NCBI GenBank assembly: GCA_963708795.1
Contig: CAVPUH010000002.1
Location: 1 to 64,000 of the forward strand
Source: DAIQRJ01 sp963708795
GTDB taxonomy: Bacteria; Actinomycetota; Actinomycetes; Propionibacteriales; DAIQRJ01
Reading direction: 5' to 3'
DNA: 64,000 nucleotides
Shown: positions 1 to 9,284 of the stretch, one piece after another
How positions within the stretch are numbered: position 1 is the first letter of the stretch
How the letters are laid out: every line of letters starts with the position of its first letter
Translations under genes and position numbers: made by a program
The notes under the pieces: generated by a model
What the model saw: only the letters and a program-made list of their open reading frames with translations
Database searches by the model: none
Told to the model about the DNA's origin: nothing

Positions 1-514
1 CGGACGGGCGGACGACCACAGCTCCGGCCCCGTCGCCCACGAGGACGCACGTGGTCCGGTCGGTCCAGTCGGCGAAGTCGGACAACCGCTCGCAGCCGAT
101 GACGACCGCCGTAGTGGCCGAGCCGGTCCGGATGGCCTGGTCGGCGATCGCCAGCGCGTGCGAGAAGCCCGAGCATGCGACGTTCACGTCGATCGCAGCC
201 GGCGAGCGCATGCCGGTGTGGGCGGCCACGCGCGCCGCCATGTTCGGGGATCGGTCGATGGCGGTGCAGGTCGCGACGATGACGAGATCGACCTCGTCCG
301 CGGTGACGCCGGAGTTCGTCATGGCCGCCGACGCCGCCTTGGCGGCCATCACGTCGACCGGGTCGTCGTCCTCGGCGATGTGCCGGGTCTGGATCCCGAC
401 CCGACTGCGGATCCACTCGTCGTTCGTGTCGACGATCTTCGCGAGGTCGTCGTTGGTGAGCACCTTGGGCGGCTGGTAGTGCCCCGCCCCGACGATCTTC
501 GATCCCGTGCTCAT
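1..514 (-). CDS. fabH: 3-oxoacyl-ACP synthase III (KAS III), C-terminus beyond window
   Basis: Reading from the ATG at 514 gives 171 residues of a KAS III enzyme before the window edge cuts it. KAS III condenses acyl-CoA primers with malonyl-ACP to start fatty acid synthesis in the cytoplasm. Visible are the N-terminal thiolase-fold start (SKIVGAGHYQPPKVLTNDDL), the family signature NDEWIRSRVGIQTRHIA at about residues 31-47 and the active-site cysteine in DVNVACSGFSHAL (Cys114). The catalytic His and Asn lie in the missing half. FabH-like enzymes also occur in secondary metabolism and only the first half is visible, so the exact substrate is open. No neighbouring fab gene is inside the window. 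Confidence 0.9.
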   Translation of the reverse strand, partial: MSTGSKIVGAGHYQPPKVLTNDDLAKIVDTNDEWIRSRVGIQTRHIAEDDDPVDVMAAKAASAAMTNSGVTADEVDLVIVATCTAIDRSPNMAARVAAHTGMRSPAAIDVNVACSGFSHALAIADQAIRTGSATTAVVIGCERLSDFADWTDRTTCVLVGDGAGAVVVRPS

Positions 515-590
515 CGCGTCTCCACTCACGTCGCTCCGACCTGCTGTCGCGGACCGACGGTCGACGGTCCACGCGCACTGACGGGTGCTG

Positions 591-1293
591 CTAGTACCAA
601 CTGCCCTGTTGCCAGAACGACCACGCCTGACACGGTGTGCCGTAACGCGTCTTGATGTACGACAGACCCCACTTGATCTGGGTCCGCGGGTTCGTTCGCC
701 AGTCTGATCCGTACGTGGCCATCTTGTCGCCCGGCAGCGCCTGTGGGATGCCGTACGCGCCGGAGCCGACGTTCGCCGCCCGCGGGTTCCAGTTGCTCTC
801 GTGGTTCCACATCGTCTCGAGGCAGGTGAATTCTCCTGCACCCCACCCGTAGCTCGGAAGCAGCGACTTCGCGATGGCCTTGGGCGAAGCGTTCAACGCC
901 GCGCGCTCAGCCGACCGCGCCGCACGCGCGACGGCCGCGGCTCGAGCAGCAGCGGCCTTCTTGGCGGCGGCCGCAGCCGCAGCTCGTTTGCGCGCGGCGA
1001 TCGTCGAGTCGGTCAGCGCCACCCGACCGTCACCCTTCATCACCGGTCCGACCCGGCACCGAACGAGGCGTCGTGGGCGCGGCGGCTGCAGCGGCGGTGC
1101 CGGCGGGTGCCGGCTGTTGCCCGGCTCCCCCGTCGACGACCACCGCGGAAGACGAGGCCAAGGTCGCGCTGCCCGTTGCCCCACCGAGGACGAAGAGCGC
1201 GGCCACCGACAGGACGCCAGCAATCGTGCCGACACGACGACGTCGGGCGCGCAGAGGGCGCGGCGCGGCGTGACGCGGTGCAGGACGTGGCAT
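591..1293 (-). CDS. secreted transglycosylase (SLT-like) domain protein, reading frame broken near 1040-1080
   Basis: The ATG at 1293 has a good ribosome site (GGAGG, 8 nt upstream). It opens a basic N-terminus followed by the hydrophobic segment VGTIAGVLSVAALFVLGG, a signal peptide or membrane anchor, and an Ala/Pro-rich linker. That frame stops at 1030-1032. The next frame carries an Ala-rich helical stretch and the domain YGWGAGEFTCLETMWNHESN ... GIPQALPG ... QIKWGLSYIKTRYGTPC, typical of small actinobacterial lytic-transglycosylase-like cell-wall proteins that cleave peptidoglycan. The two halves only make sense as one protein, and joining them needs removal of one base between about 1040 and 1080. 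This is either a real mutation or a sequence error. The second frame alone would have no export signal. Confidence 0.75.
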
Positions 1294-1411
1294 ACAGGTG
1301 GCCTCCGGTGGCTCGGCAACGGCCAGCGACGATAACAGGCCGGTCACGGACGGCCCGGTCCGCGCCAGGTGCTGGACGCCGAACGGACGGTCGAGCGGAG
1401 GGCACGCGCAC

Positions 1412-2821
1412 TCAGATCGTGATGTCCTCCAGGAGTTCGGTGACGAGGGCGGCGATCGGCGAGCGCTCGGACCGGGTCAGGGTCACGTGGGCGAACAGCG
1501 GATTGCCCTTGAGCCGATCCACCACCGCGACGACCCCGTCGTGGCGGCCGACCCGGAGGTTGTCCCGCTGCGCGACGTCGTGGGTCAGCACCACGCGGGA
1601 GTTCGCCCCGATCCGCGACAACACCGTGAGGAGGACGTTGCGTTCGAGCGACTGCGCCTCGTCGACGATCACGAACGCGTCGTGGAGCGACCGGCCCCGG
1701 ATGTGGGTCAGCGGGAGCACCTCGAGCATTCCGCGGCCCATGATCTCGTCGACCACGTCCGGGCTGACGAGGGCGCCGAGGGTGTCGAACACCGCCTGCG
1801 CCCAGGGGCTCATCTTCTCGGACTCGGATCCGGGCAGGTAGCCGAGTTCCTGACCACCGACGGCGTAGAGCGGCCGGAAGACGACCACCTTCTTGTGCTG
1901 GCGGCGCTCCATCACCGCCTCCAGTCCCGCGCACAGCGCGAGCGCGGACTTCCCGGTGCCGGCCCGGCCGCCCATCGACACGATGCCCACCGTCGGGTCG
2001 AGGAGGATGTCCAGCGCCACCCGCTGCTCCGCCGACCGGCCGTGCAGGCCGAAGGCGTCGCGATCGCCCCGGACGAGGCGGACGGCGCCCGAGGCGGTGA
2101 CCCGGCCGAGCGCGCTCCCGCGTGAGCTCATCAGGACGAGCCCGGTGTGACACGGCAGGCCGGCGGCTTCGGCGATCGGGACCTCACGCTCGCCGAAGAG
2201 CGTGTCGAGGGTCTCGGGGTCGACCTCGAGTTCGGCCATCCCGGTCCAGCCCGACTCGACCGCCAGTTCGGCCCGGTACTCCTCGGCGACGAGGCCGACG
2301 GCGCTGGCCTTGATCCGCATGGGCAGGTCCTTGCTCACGACCGTGACGTCGTGGCCCTCCGCGGAGAGGTTCCGGGCGACCGCGAGGATCCGGGTGTCGT
2401 TGTCCCCCAGCCGGAACCCGGCCGGGAGGATCGTCGGGTCGGTGTGGTTGAGCTCGACCCGGAGCGTCCCGCCGGACTCACCGACCGGCATCGGCGCATC
2501 CAACCGGCCGTGCTGGATGCGCAGGTCGTCCAGCAACCTGAGCGCGGCGCGGGCGAAGTACCCGATCTCGGGATGGTGGCGTTTGGCTTCGAGTTCGGTG
2601 ATCACCACGATCGGGATGACCACGTCGTGCTCGTCGAAGCGGATCAACGCCCGTGGGTCGGAGAGCAGGACCGACGTGTCGAGCACGAAGGTCCGCGTGC
2701 TCGCCCGCCGGCGGGTGCGGGCGGCTGCCGGGCGCGTGGCCGCGCGGCCGGCTCCGTGGGCCGCCGAGGCGACGCCCGTCGAATCGAGGCCTGACTGTGC
2801 TGAAGCCGTCGCACGTGCCAC
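1412..2821 (-). CDS. PhoH family protein with N-terminal PIN domain (PhoH2)
   Basis: A 469-residue protein from the GTG at 2821, chosen because GAGAGG lies just upstream and the sequence before it is low-complexity. Residues about 43-190 form a PIN ribonuclease domain (TFVLDTSVLLSD at the start, acidic positions later). The C-terminal half is a PhoH-type P-loop ATPase with Walker A GGRAGTGKS (about residues 284-292) and Walker B VIVDEAQSLE. PIN-PhoH proteins of actinobacteria act as ATP-dependent RNA helicase/ribonucleases; the physiological target here is unknown. It stands between the secreted transglycosylase and the efflux gene, all on the minus strand, with no obvious operon. Length and domain order are normal. 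Confidence 0.9.
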   Translation of the reverse strand: MARATASAQSGLDSTGVASAAHGAGRAATRPAAARTRRRASTRTFVLDTSVLLSDPRALIRFDEHDVVIPIVVITELEAKRHHPEIGYFARAALRLLDDLRIQHGRLDAPMPVGESGGTLRVELNHTDPTILPAGFRLGDNDTRILAVARNLSAEGHDVTVVSKDLPMRIKASAVGLVAEEYRAELAVESGWTGMAELEVDPETLDTLFGEREVPIAEAAGLPCHTGLVLMSSRGSALGRVTASGAVRLVRGDRDAFGLHGRSAEQRVALDILLDPTVGIVSMGGRAGTGKSALALCAGLEAVMERRQHKKVVVFRPLYAVGGQELGYLPGSESEKMSPWAQAVFDTLGALVSPDVVDEIMGRGMLEVLPLTHIRGRSLHDAFVIVDEAQSLERNVLLTVLSRIGANSRVVLTHDVAQRDNLRVGRHDGVVAVVDRLKGNPLFAHVTLTRSERSPIAALVTELLEDITI

Positions 2822-3078
2822 GGTGGATCCTCTCGTGGCCGGCACGCACCCGCGCCGGCCGACTGTGTCAGCTGGCGGACCGGGAACGGGCCCGAGGGCA
2901 GGGTGCATGCCCTCTCGCGTCACGCATGCCCCGGGCGAGGTTCGCCTGGGCACTCGACGAGTGATGCACGGATGGGCCTCCCGCAACGACCGGCTTCCCC
3001 ACCGGACGTTGACTTCGACGCTACGCCCGGTGAGGGTACGGACCTGCCCGACACGCGTGTCCGGCGGTTAACGGGTGG

Positions 3079-4707
3079 TTAACCCTCGGCGGAGGATGCG
3101 CCGACCGCTGCCGTGGCGCTCCCGTTCGTCAGCTCGTCACCCGCGTCGGCAGCCGTACGGGCTTCGGTGAGCTCGAGCGGTCCGAACCGGCGGCGGAACA
3201 CCACCGTCACGACCGCCGCGGCCACGAGCACGACGGCGGCGCTCAGCGCGGCCCCGTGCAGGCCGGCGACGAACGACTGTCGCGCGAGCTCCAACAGTCG
3301 ACCGCCCTCGGCGGCCGGCAGTCCACCGGCCACGAAGGTCGCACCACCGAGGGTCTGGGTGGCCTGGTGCGCCGCAAGCGGGTCCAATCCGGCCGGAAGG
3401 GCATCGGTCAGGTGCCGGGAGTAGATCGCCGCGCCGATGCTCCCCAGCATCGCCATCCCGAAAGCACCACCGAACTCCTGCGCGGTCTCCGACGTCGCGG
3501 TGGCGGAGCCGGCGCGCTCGGGTGGGACCACTCCGACCACGACCTCGGTCATCAGCGTCATCACGACCACGAGCCCGATCGCGAGCATCGAGGCCGCGAC
3601 CAGGATCGGCACCAGGGAGGAATCGGCACCGACGGCCAGCATGGCGACGAGCCCGGCCGCGCCGAGCAGCAGCCCGGCGGTGACCAGCGCCGCACGGTCG
3701 ACGGTCCGCGCCACCGTGGTGGACAACGGTGCGGCGGCGCCGACCAGGACGGCCGGGGCGAGGCTCCAGAGCGCGGCACGCAACGGGCTCATCCCGAGCA
3801 CCGACTGGAGGTACTGGGTGCTGAAGATGGCGAACCCGGTCATCGCGAAGGCGGCGACGGTGTTGGTCGCGATCGACTGGCTGAAGGCGCGCCGCCGGAA
3901 CAGCTCGGTGTCGAGCATCGGGTCGGGGCGGCGCTGCCGGAGGACGAACAGCACGCCGATGCCGACCCCGGCGAGAACGCAGAGCACGGGGACCGGCTCG
4001 AGGCCGTGCACCGCCAGCTCCTTGATGCCGTAGATCGTGGGCAGGACCGCGCCGAGCGAGAGCACCGAGCTCAGCACGTCGAACCGGCCGGATCGAGGGG
4101 CCCGGAACTCCGGGACGAGGACCGGCGCCAGGATCAGCAGGAGCACCATCACCGGCAGGTTCACGAGGAACACCGACCCCCACCAGAAGTGGGTGAGCAA
4201 GAGCCCGCTGAGCACCGGGCCGACGGCGACTCCCCCGGTCATCGCCGCGCTCCACGCGCCGATCGCGGTCCCGCGCTGCTTGGCGTCGTGGAACATGTTG
4301 CGCAACAGGGCGAGTGTCGACGGCATCAGGGTCGCGCCGCCCACTCCCATGAGTGCCCGGGCGAGGATCAGCGCCTCGGCAGTGGGGGCGTACGCGGCGA
4401 GAAGCGAGGCCGCTCCGAACGCAGCGGCGCCGATGAGCAGCAGCCGGCGCCGACCGATCCGGTCGCCGATCGAACCCATCGTGAGCAGCAGCCCGGCGAG
4501 CACGAATCCGTAGACGTCGAAGATCCACAGCTGCTGGGTGGCAGTGGGCTCGAGGTCCCGGCTGATGAACGGGACGGCGAAGAACAACACGGACACGTCC
4601 ATCGACACGATCAGGACGGGGAGGGTGAGGACGGCGAGGCCGATCCAGTCGCGCCGGGTGGCACGGGTGCCGGACGCCGACGGGACAGCCGTGGTGGAGG
4701 AGGTCAT
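3079..4707 (-). CDS. MFS drug efflux transporter, DHA2 type (SmvA/QacA-like)
   Basis: A 542-residue integral membrane protein from the ATG at 4707. Many hydrophobic helices fit the 14-TM DHA2 drug:H+ antiporter family. Motif A after TM2 is clear (GSIGDRIGRRRLLLIG), and the first helix VLIVSMDVSVLFFAVPFISR resembles the SmvA (methyl viologen/biocide) branch. A later motif, ALMGVGGATLMPSTLALLRNMF, fits motif C-like positions. It is divergent from the tetR gene at 4803, and the shared spacer holds a strong palindrome, so induction by a pump substrate through that repressor is likely. The substrate cannot be told from sequence. Confidence 0.88.
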   Translation of the reverse strand: MTSSTTAVPSASGTRATRRDWIGLAVLTLPVLIVSMDVSVLFFAVPFISRDLEPTATQQLWIFDVYGFVLAGLLLTMGSIGDRIGRRRLLLIGAAAFGAASLLAAYAPTAEALILARALMGVGGATLMPSTLALLRNMFHDAKQRGTAIGAWSAAMTGGVAVGPVLSGLLLTHFWWGSVFLVNLPVMVLLLILAPVLVPEFRAPRSGRFDVLSSVLSLGAVLPTIYGIKELAVHGLEPVPVLCVLAGVGIGVLFVLRQRRPDPMLDTELFRRRAFSQSIATNTVAAFAMTGFAIFSTQYLQSVLGMSPLRAALWSLAPAVLVGAAAPLSTTVARTVDRAALVTAGLLLGAAGLVAMLAVGADSSLVPILVAASMLAIGLVVVMTLMTEVVVGVVPPERAGSATATSETAQEFGGAFGMAMLGSIGAAIYSRHLTDALPAGLDPLAAHQATQTLGGATFVAGGLPAAEGGRLLELARQSFVAGLHGAALSAAVVLVAAAVVTVVFRRRFGPLELTEARTAADAGDELTNGSATAAVGASSAEG

Positions 4708-4718
4708 GACAGGACGGT

Positions 4719-4778
4719 ACAAACGTCTAGTACGTTTGTCTAGTACATTTGTTCTAGACGTTCGAGCGAGACGTTTGT
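4719..4778. promoter_or_regulatory. probable TetR operator region between efflux gene and tetR
   Basis: Positions 4719-4739 are a perfect inverted repeat with 8-bp arms ACAAACGT and ACGTTTGT around a 5-nt spacer. The block CTAGTACGTTTGT (4727-4739) is immediately repeated as CTAGTACATTTGT (4740-4752), and ACGTTTGT occurs once more at 4771-4778. The stretch is clearly more AT-rich than its surroundings and lies between two divergent starts (4707 and 4803), where an autoregulating TetR protein normally binds. It probably also holds both promoters. Confidence 0.75.
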
Positions 4779-4802
4779 TCCGACGAGACCTAGGATCGCC
4801 GC

Positions 4803-5408
4803 GTGGGCAATCGCGAAGCACTGCTGGAAGCCGCCACCCGGTGCATCTTCGAGAAGGGGTACGGCCGCACGACCGCCCGCGACGTCGCGTCGGCCGCCGG
4901 CACCAGCCTCGCCGCCATCGGGTACCACTTCGGCTCGATGGACAAGCTGATGGCGGCCGCCATGATCAACGGGATGGAGCAGTGGGGGCAGACCTCCGAC
5001 GATGCGCTGGCCGCCGAACCCGACACGACCCGCACCCGTGACGAGCGCTTCCAGGCGTTCTGGGCCCACCTGATCGACGGCATGCCCGAGCAACGGCCGA
5101 TGTGGGTGGCGTCGTTCGAGTCGTTCACGCTGATCGAGCACCTCCCCGAGATCCGCTCGCACATCGCCGAGGCGGTCCAGACCGTGCGGGCGGACTTCGC
5201 GACGATGTTCGGCCGCACCGAGGACGTGGCCGACCCCGAGGTGGCGCGTGCGATCGGCTCGGCGACCTACGCGCTGCTGACGGGGATGCTCGTGCAGTGG
5301 CTGGTCGACCCGGCCAGCGCGCCCACGGGCGCGGACCTCGAGACCGGGCTACGCGCGCTGCTGGCCGGCTTGGACGACCCGACGCCGGTCGAACCGATCG
5401 ACTCCTGA
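4803..5408 (+). CDS. TetR family transcriptional regulator
   Basis: A 201-residue regulator from the GTG at 4803. The N-terminal helix-turn-helix is typical: REALLEAATRCIFEKGYGRTTARDVASAAGTS ... GYHFGSMDKL, within residues 4-50, and the C-terminal half is the variable ligand-binding/dimer domain. It faces the DHA2 pump gene across a 95-bp spacer holding a perfect 8-bp-arm palindrome, so it most likely represses the pump and itself and lets go on binding a toxic ligand. The ligand is unknown. Confidence 0.9.
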   Translation: MGNREALLEAATRCIFEKGYGRTTARDVASAAGTSLAAIGYHFGSMDKLMAAAMINGMEQWGQTSDDALAAEPDTTRTRDERFQAFWAHLIDGMPEQRPMWVASFESFTLIEHLPEIRSHIAEAVQTVRADFATMFGRTEDVADPEVARAIGSATYALLTGMLVQWLVDPASAPTGADLETGLRALLAGLDDPTPVEPIDS

Positions 5409-5469
5409 CGCCGTGCCGGCGGTACGACCTGCTCGTCCTCGGAATGACCGCCCGCCGCTGGCCGCTGCC

Positions 5470-6237
5470 CTACTTGCCGTAGCGGCGTTCGCGCTGGGAG
5501 AACGACCGGAGCGCGCGGAGGAAGTCGACCCGGCGGAAGTCGGGCCAGAGCGCCTCGCAGAAGTAGAACTCCGAGTAGACCGACTGCCACATCAGGAAGC
5601 CGGAGAGCCGCTGCTCCCCCGACGTCCGGATGACGAGGTCGGGATCCGGCTGGCCCTTCGTGTAGAGGTGCTGCGAGAGGTGTTCGACGTCCAGCAGGTC
5701 GGCGAGTTCCTCGAGGGTGGTGCCCCGCTCGGCGTGCTCGAGGAGGAGCGAGCGGACCGCGTCGGCGACCTCCCGGCGACCCCCGTAGCCGACCGCGATG
5801 TTGACGGTCAGCGTGCTGCGATCCGACGTCTCGTCGGCGACCGTCTTGAGCACTTCGGCGGTGTCGGACGGCAGCAGGTCGAGTGCCCCGACCGGGATCA
5901 CCCGCCACCGGCCGGCAGCCTGCAACCGCAGGGCCAGCGCCTCGATCGTGCGGAGCAGCGGTTCGAGGTCGTCGGCCCCCCGCTGCAGGTTCTCGGTGGA
6001 GAGCAGATAGAGGGTCGAACAGCCGATGCCGACGTCCTCGCACCAGCCGAGGAACTCCACCATCTTGTCCGCGCCGGCGCGGTACCCGTCCTCGTTGTTC
6101 GAGCCGGCCGCGCGCGCCCAACGCCGATTGCCGTCGGTCATCACGGCGACGTGCCGAGGCAGCGTGGCTCTGCGGAGCTGGCGGAGCAGTCGTTGCTCGT
6201 AAGGCCCGTACACGAGCTCGCGGATCACGCAGACCAA
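5470..6237 (-). CDS. short-chain (Z)-isoprenyl diphosphate synthase (UppS family, Rv1086-like)
   Basis: A cis-prenyltransferase of about 252-255 residues. The substrate-binding loop RHVAVMTDGNRRWA (about residues 28-41) has the catalytic Asp, and TLYLLSTENLQR, NIAVGYGGRREV and PDLVIRTSGEQRLSGFL are the other conserved regions. The MTDGNRRWA variant and C-terminus FLRALRSFSQRERRYGK resemble mycobacterial Rv1086, which makes Z,E-farnesyl diphosphate as a primer for decaprenyl phosphate, rather than the long-chain enzyme; this is inference from similarity. The product would feed polyprenyl-phosphate carriers for cell-wall synthesis. Start is uncertain: TTG at 6237 or GTG at 6228. Confidence 0.85.
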   Translation of the reverse strand: MVCVIRELVYGPYEQRLLRQLRRATLPRHVAVMTDGNRRWARAAGSNNEDGYRAGADKMVEFLGWCEDVGIGCSTLYLLSTENLQRGADDLEPLLRTIEALALRLQAAGRWRVIPVGALDLLPSDTAEVLKTVADETSDRSTLTVNIAVGYGGRREVADAVRSLLLEHAERGTTLEELADLLDVEHLSQHLYTKGQPDPDLVIRTSGEQRLSGFLMWQSVYSEFYFCEALWPDFRRVDFLRALRSFSQRERRYGK

Positions 6238-6354
6238 GTTACCCCGCAGGGTCGGGTGGCGGGCTGAACCGCCGCTCCGGCTTGGCCGGCACGGCTAACC
6301 TACGGTCGCGTAACCAGGACCTCCGCCCGCACGCCGACGACGGGAACGACGCTC

Positions 6355-7062
6355 GTGAGTCACGCCACGATTGGCCCCGACCGGGTCCCGCCGACGTCGG
6401 CACCGGCAGTCCCGACGGCGCTGACGACGGCCGCTCTCAAGCCGCGGCTCCGCGGCTGGCTCCATGCGGTGACGTTCCCGCTGGCGGCCGTGGCGGGGCT
6501 CGTGCTGGTCACCTTCGCCCCCACCGTGACCGGGCGAGCCGCGGCTGCCGTCTTCACCCTCTGCGCCATGCTGCTGTTCGGCGTCAGCGCGCTCTATCAC
6601 CGGGGCACCTGGGACGTCCGTGGTCATGCCGTCCTCCGCCGCCTGGACCACTCGAACATCTTCCTGCTGATCGCGGGCACCTACACGCCGTTCGCCCTCC
6701 TCCTGCTCGACCGGCGGCAGGCGACGATCCTGCTCGTCACGGTGTGGGGCGGCGCGCTGCTCGGCGTGATGTTCCGCGTGTTCTGGGTCGGCGCGCCACG
6801 CTGGCTGTACACACCGATCTACATCGCGCTCGGCTGGACGGCGGTCTTCTGGCTCGGCGACTTCCGGAACAGCGGTGGCGACGCGACGCTGGCGTTGCTC
6901 CTGGCGGGCGGGCTCTTCTACTCCCTCGGCGGCGTCGTCTACGCGCTGAAGCGTCCCGACCCCTCGCCCACCTGGTTCGGCTTCCACGAGATCTTCCATG
7001 CCTGCACGATCGCGGGCTTCGCCTGTCATTACATCGGGATCTCGCTGATCACGTTCGGCTGA
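6355..7062 (+). CDS. hemolysin III family membrane protein (PAQR/YqfA type)
   Basis: A 235-residue protein from the GTG at 6355 with about seven transmembrane helices. Conserved family residues are visible: SALYHRGTWD, LDHSNIFLLIAGTYTPF and GFHEIFHACTIAGFACHYIG, including the histidines that bind zinc in the PAQR superfamily. Bacterial members are called hemolysin III, but most are thought to be membrane-homeostasis hydrolases; the true role is unsettled. Its last 14 bp overlap the end of the convergent yyaL-type gene. Confidence 0.88.
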   Translation: MSHATIGPDRVPPTSAPAVPTALTTAALKPRLRGWLHAVTFPLAAVAGLVLVTFAPTVTGRAAAAVFTLCAMLLFGVSALYHRGTWDVRGHAVLRRLDHSNIFLLIAGTYTPFALLLLDRRQATILLVTVWGGALLGVMFRVFWVGAPRWLYTPIYIALGWTAVFWLGDFRNSGGDATLALLLAGGLFYSLGGVVYALKRPDPSPTWFGFHEIFHACTIAGFACHYIGISLITFG

Positions 7063-9127
7063 GCGGCGGCGACCCGTCCAGTAGCGCGGCGAGCTCGGCG
7101 ACGGTGACGACGGGCCGGTCGCAGACGAAGCCACGGCACACGTACGCGGCGGGTGCGCCGTCGACGAGTCCGCGATGGGCGAGCAGTGGCACCGTGGGAT
7201 TCGCCGCGGGCGAGCCGTCGCCGCTCGGCACACCGGTCGCGACGGCGATCCCGGCGTGCGCTACCGCTTCGGCGGTCAGCGCCCGCGTGCGCGGGTCGTC
7301 GGGTCGACCGACGACAGCCACCTCGACCGGTCCGTCGGCCGCGCTCAAGGCGACCGCGAGGGCCCAGCAGACAGCGCGCGGGGCTCGCGGGCCCAGCTCG
7401 ATCGACGGCTGCAGAGCACGAAGTGCCGCCGTCCGGCCGGCCTGATCACCGGTCAGTGCGCCGAAGCGGAGGAGAGCATCGGCAGCGGTCGACCGCGCCG
7501 CGGGCGTCGCGTTGTCGGTCACCTCACCCGGCCGGACGAGGAGTGGGTCCGCGTCGGCGTCGGTGTCGCGCAGCTCGCCGTCCGCGGTGACGAAGCGCGT
7601 CCGGATCGCCTCACACCACCTACCGGCAGCCTCGATCGCCCACGCCTCGCCAGTCACCGCGTAGACGTCGAGCATGCCGAGGCAGGCGTACGCGTAGTCC
7701 TCGAGCACTCCGCGCGCCACCCCGGCCCGGCCCCCTCGGGAGGGCCGGACCAGCACTCCCGGCTGGACCTCGTGGACCGCGACGAGTGCCCGACCTGCCA
7801 CGGCCGCGGCGTCGATCCAGGACGGCTCGGCCAGAACCGCACCGCCGATGGCCAGGGCGGAGACGGCGAGGCCGTTCCAGGCCGCCACCACCAGTTCGTC
7901 GACGCCGGGTTGCACCCGTGTGCCGCGGGCGCGATGCAGTGTCGCGCGGACCCGCTCGAACCGCACGGCCGCAGCGGGGTCGCCGTCGATCGGCCGGGTG
8001 CGGCGGAGGGTCGAGGCACCGGCTTCGAACGTGCCCGCCCGTGTCACGCCGAGGAGCTCGGCCGCCCAGCCGCCGTCGTCAGGGCCGAGGACGGCCTCGA
8101 GCTGATCCGTCGTCCACACGTAGGTCGCGCCCTCCACGCCGTCGGTGTCGGCGTCGAGCGCGGCCGCGAAGAGGCCGGCCGGAGTCCCGAGGTCGCGGAG
8201 CACGAACTGCGCACATCCGCGGGCCACCCGGGCGAACTCGGTGTCCGGGGTGGAGTCGCCGTGCCCGACGGCGGCCAGCGCATAGGCCCGGAGGAGCAGG
8301 GCGTTGTCGTAGAGCATCTTCTCGAAGTGCGGCACCACCCAGGCCGCGTCCACGCTGTACCGGGCGAATCCGCCGCCGAGCTGATCGGCCATCCCGCTAC
8401 GAGCCATCGCACGCAGGGTCCGGTCGGCTAGGCCGGCAGCCGACGGCGAGCGGCGCCGCGCCCGTTCGAGCAGTTCGAGGACGGTCGACGGGGGAAACTT
8501 GGGGGCACCGCCGAAGCCGCCGTGCTCGGTGTCCTCGTCTCGTTCGAGACCGTCCAGCGCGGCCACCACCGCAGCCTCGACAGTCGCCCTGTCGGCGCCG
8601 AGGTCGTCGGTGTCGGCGCCCGTCACCGCGACCGTACGAAGCTGCTCGGTCATGCGCGTCGCCACGTCCTCGATCTCTGGCCGCCGCTCCCGCCAGGTCG
8701 AGGTCACCGCCTCGACGAGCTGGGTGAAACTCGGCAGCCCTCGCCCCGGTTCCGGGGGGTAGTAGGTGCCGCAGTAGAACGGCTCGGCGGCCGGCGTCAG
8801 GAAGCACGTCATCGGCCAGCCGCCCGACCCGGTCATCGCCAGCGTGGCCTGCATGTAGATCGCGTCGACATCCGGTCGCTCCTGTCGATCGACCTTCACG
8901 CACACGAAGTTCTCGTTCATGACCGCGGCCACGCCAGGATCGGAGAAGGACTCGTGCGCCATCACGTGACACCAGTGGCAGGCGGCGTAGCCCACCGAGA
9001 GGAGCACCGGGACGTCACGCCGTCGAGCCTCCGCGAAGGCGTCGTCGCCCCACTCCCGCCAGTCGACGGGATTGTCCTTGTGCTGCAGCAGGTACGAGCT
9101 GCTGGAGGTCGAGAGCCGATTCACCAT
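7049..9127 (-). CDS. thioredoxin domain-containing protein of the YyaL/DUF255 (SPATA20-like) family
   Basis: A 692-residue protein from the ATG at 9127. The N-terminal thioredoxin-like domain opens with the family hallmark LLQHKDNPVDWREWGDDA and has the CxxC redox motif in SVGYAACHWCHVMAHESF (about residues 38-55), then GGWPMTCFLTPAAEPFYCGTY. The rest is a six-hairpin (alpha/alpha) glycosidase-like barrel, as in YyaL. The biochemical function of the family is not settled; redox or sugar-related roles have been suggested. Length is typical. It is divergent from the transglutaminase-like gene at 9285 and overlaps the hemolysin III gene at its 3' end. Confidence 0.88.
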   Translation of the reverse strand: MVNRLSTSSSSYLLQHKDNPVDWREWGDDAFAEARRRDVPVLLSVGYAACHWCHVMAHESFSDPGVAAVMNENFVCVKVDRQERPDVDAIYMQATLAMTGSGGWPMTCFLTPAAEPFYCGTYYPPEPGRGLPSFTQLVEAVTSTWRERRPEIEDVATRMTEQLRTVAVTGADTDDLGADRATVEAAVVAALDGLERDEDTEHGGFGGAPKFPPSTVLELLERARRRSPSAAGLADRTLRAMARSGMADQLGGGFARYSVDAAWVVPHFEKMLYDNALLLRAYALAAVGHGDSTPDTEFARVARGCAQFVLRDLGTPAGLFAAALDADTDGVEGATYVWTTDQLEAVLGPDDGGWAAELLGVTRAGTFEAGASTLRRTRPIDGDPAAAVRFERVRATLHRARGTRVQPGVDELVVAAWNGLAVSALAIGGAVLAEPSWIDAAAVAGRALVAVHEVQPGVLVRPSRGGRAGVARGVLEDYAYACLGMLDVYAVTGEAWAIEAAGRWCEAIRTRFVTADGELRDTDADADPLLVRPGEVTDNATPAARSTAADALLRFGALTGDQAGRTAALRALQPSIELGPRAPRAVCWALAVALSAADGPVEVAVVGRPDDPRTRALTAEAVAHAGIAVATGVPSGDGSPAANPTVPLLAHRGLVDGAPAAYVCRGFVCDRPVVTVAELAALLDGSPPLSRT

Positions 9128-9284
9128 CCGGGGACTCCTCACGGTCGGGGCCGGCGATCCCGACAGTGAACACGACGCCGGCACGCCGAGTCGCCGTGCC
9201 TGCCGAAAGCCGACCGGGCGGTGGGTTCCGTCCGACCGTCGGCGCGGTTGACCCGGACGGTACGAACCGCTTGGGTGGGGACGC

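Noticed and set aside
7175..8431. Large plus-strand open frames opposite the YyaL-type gene
   Set aside because: They are shadows of the minus-strand coding region and show no domain or ribosome site.
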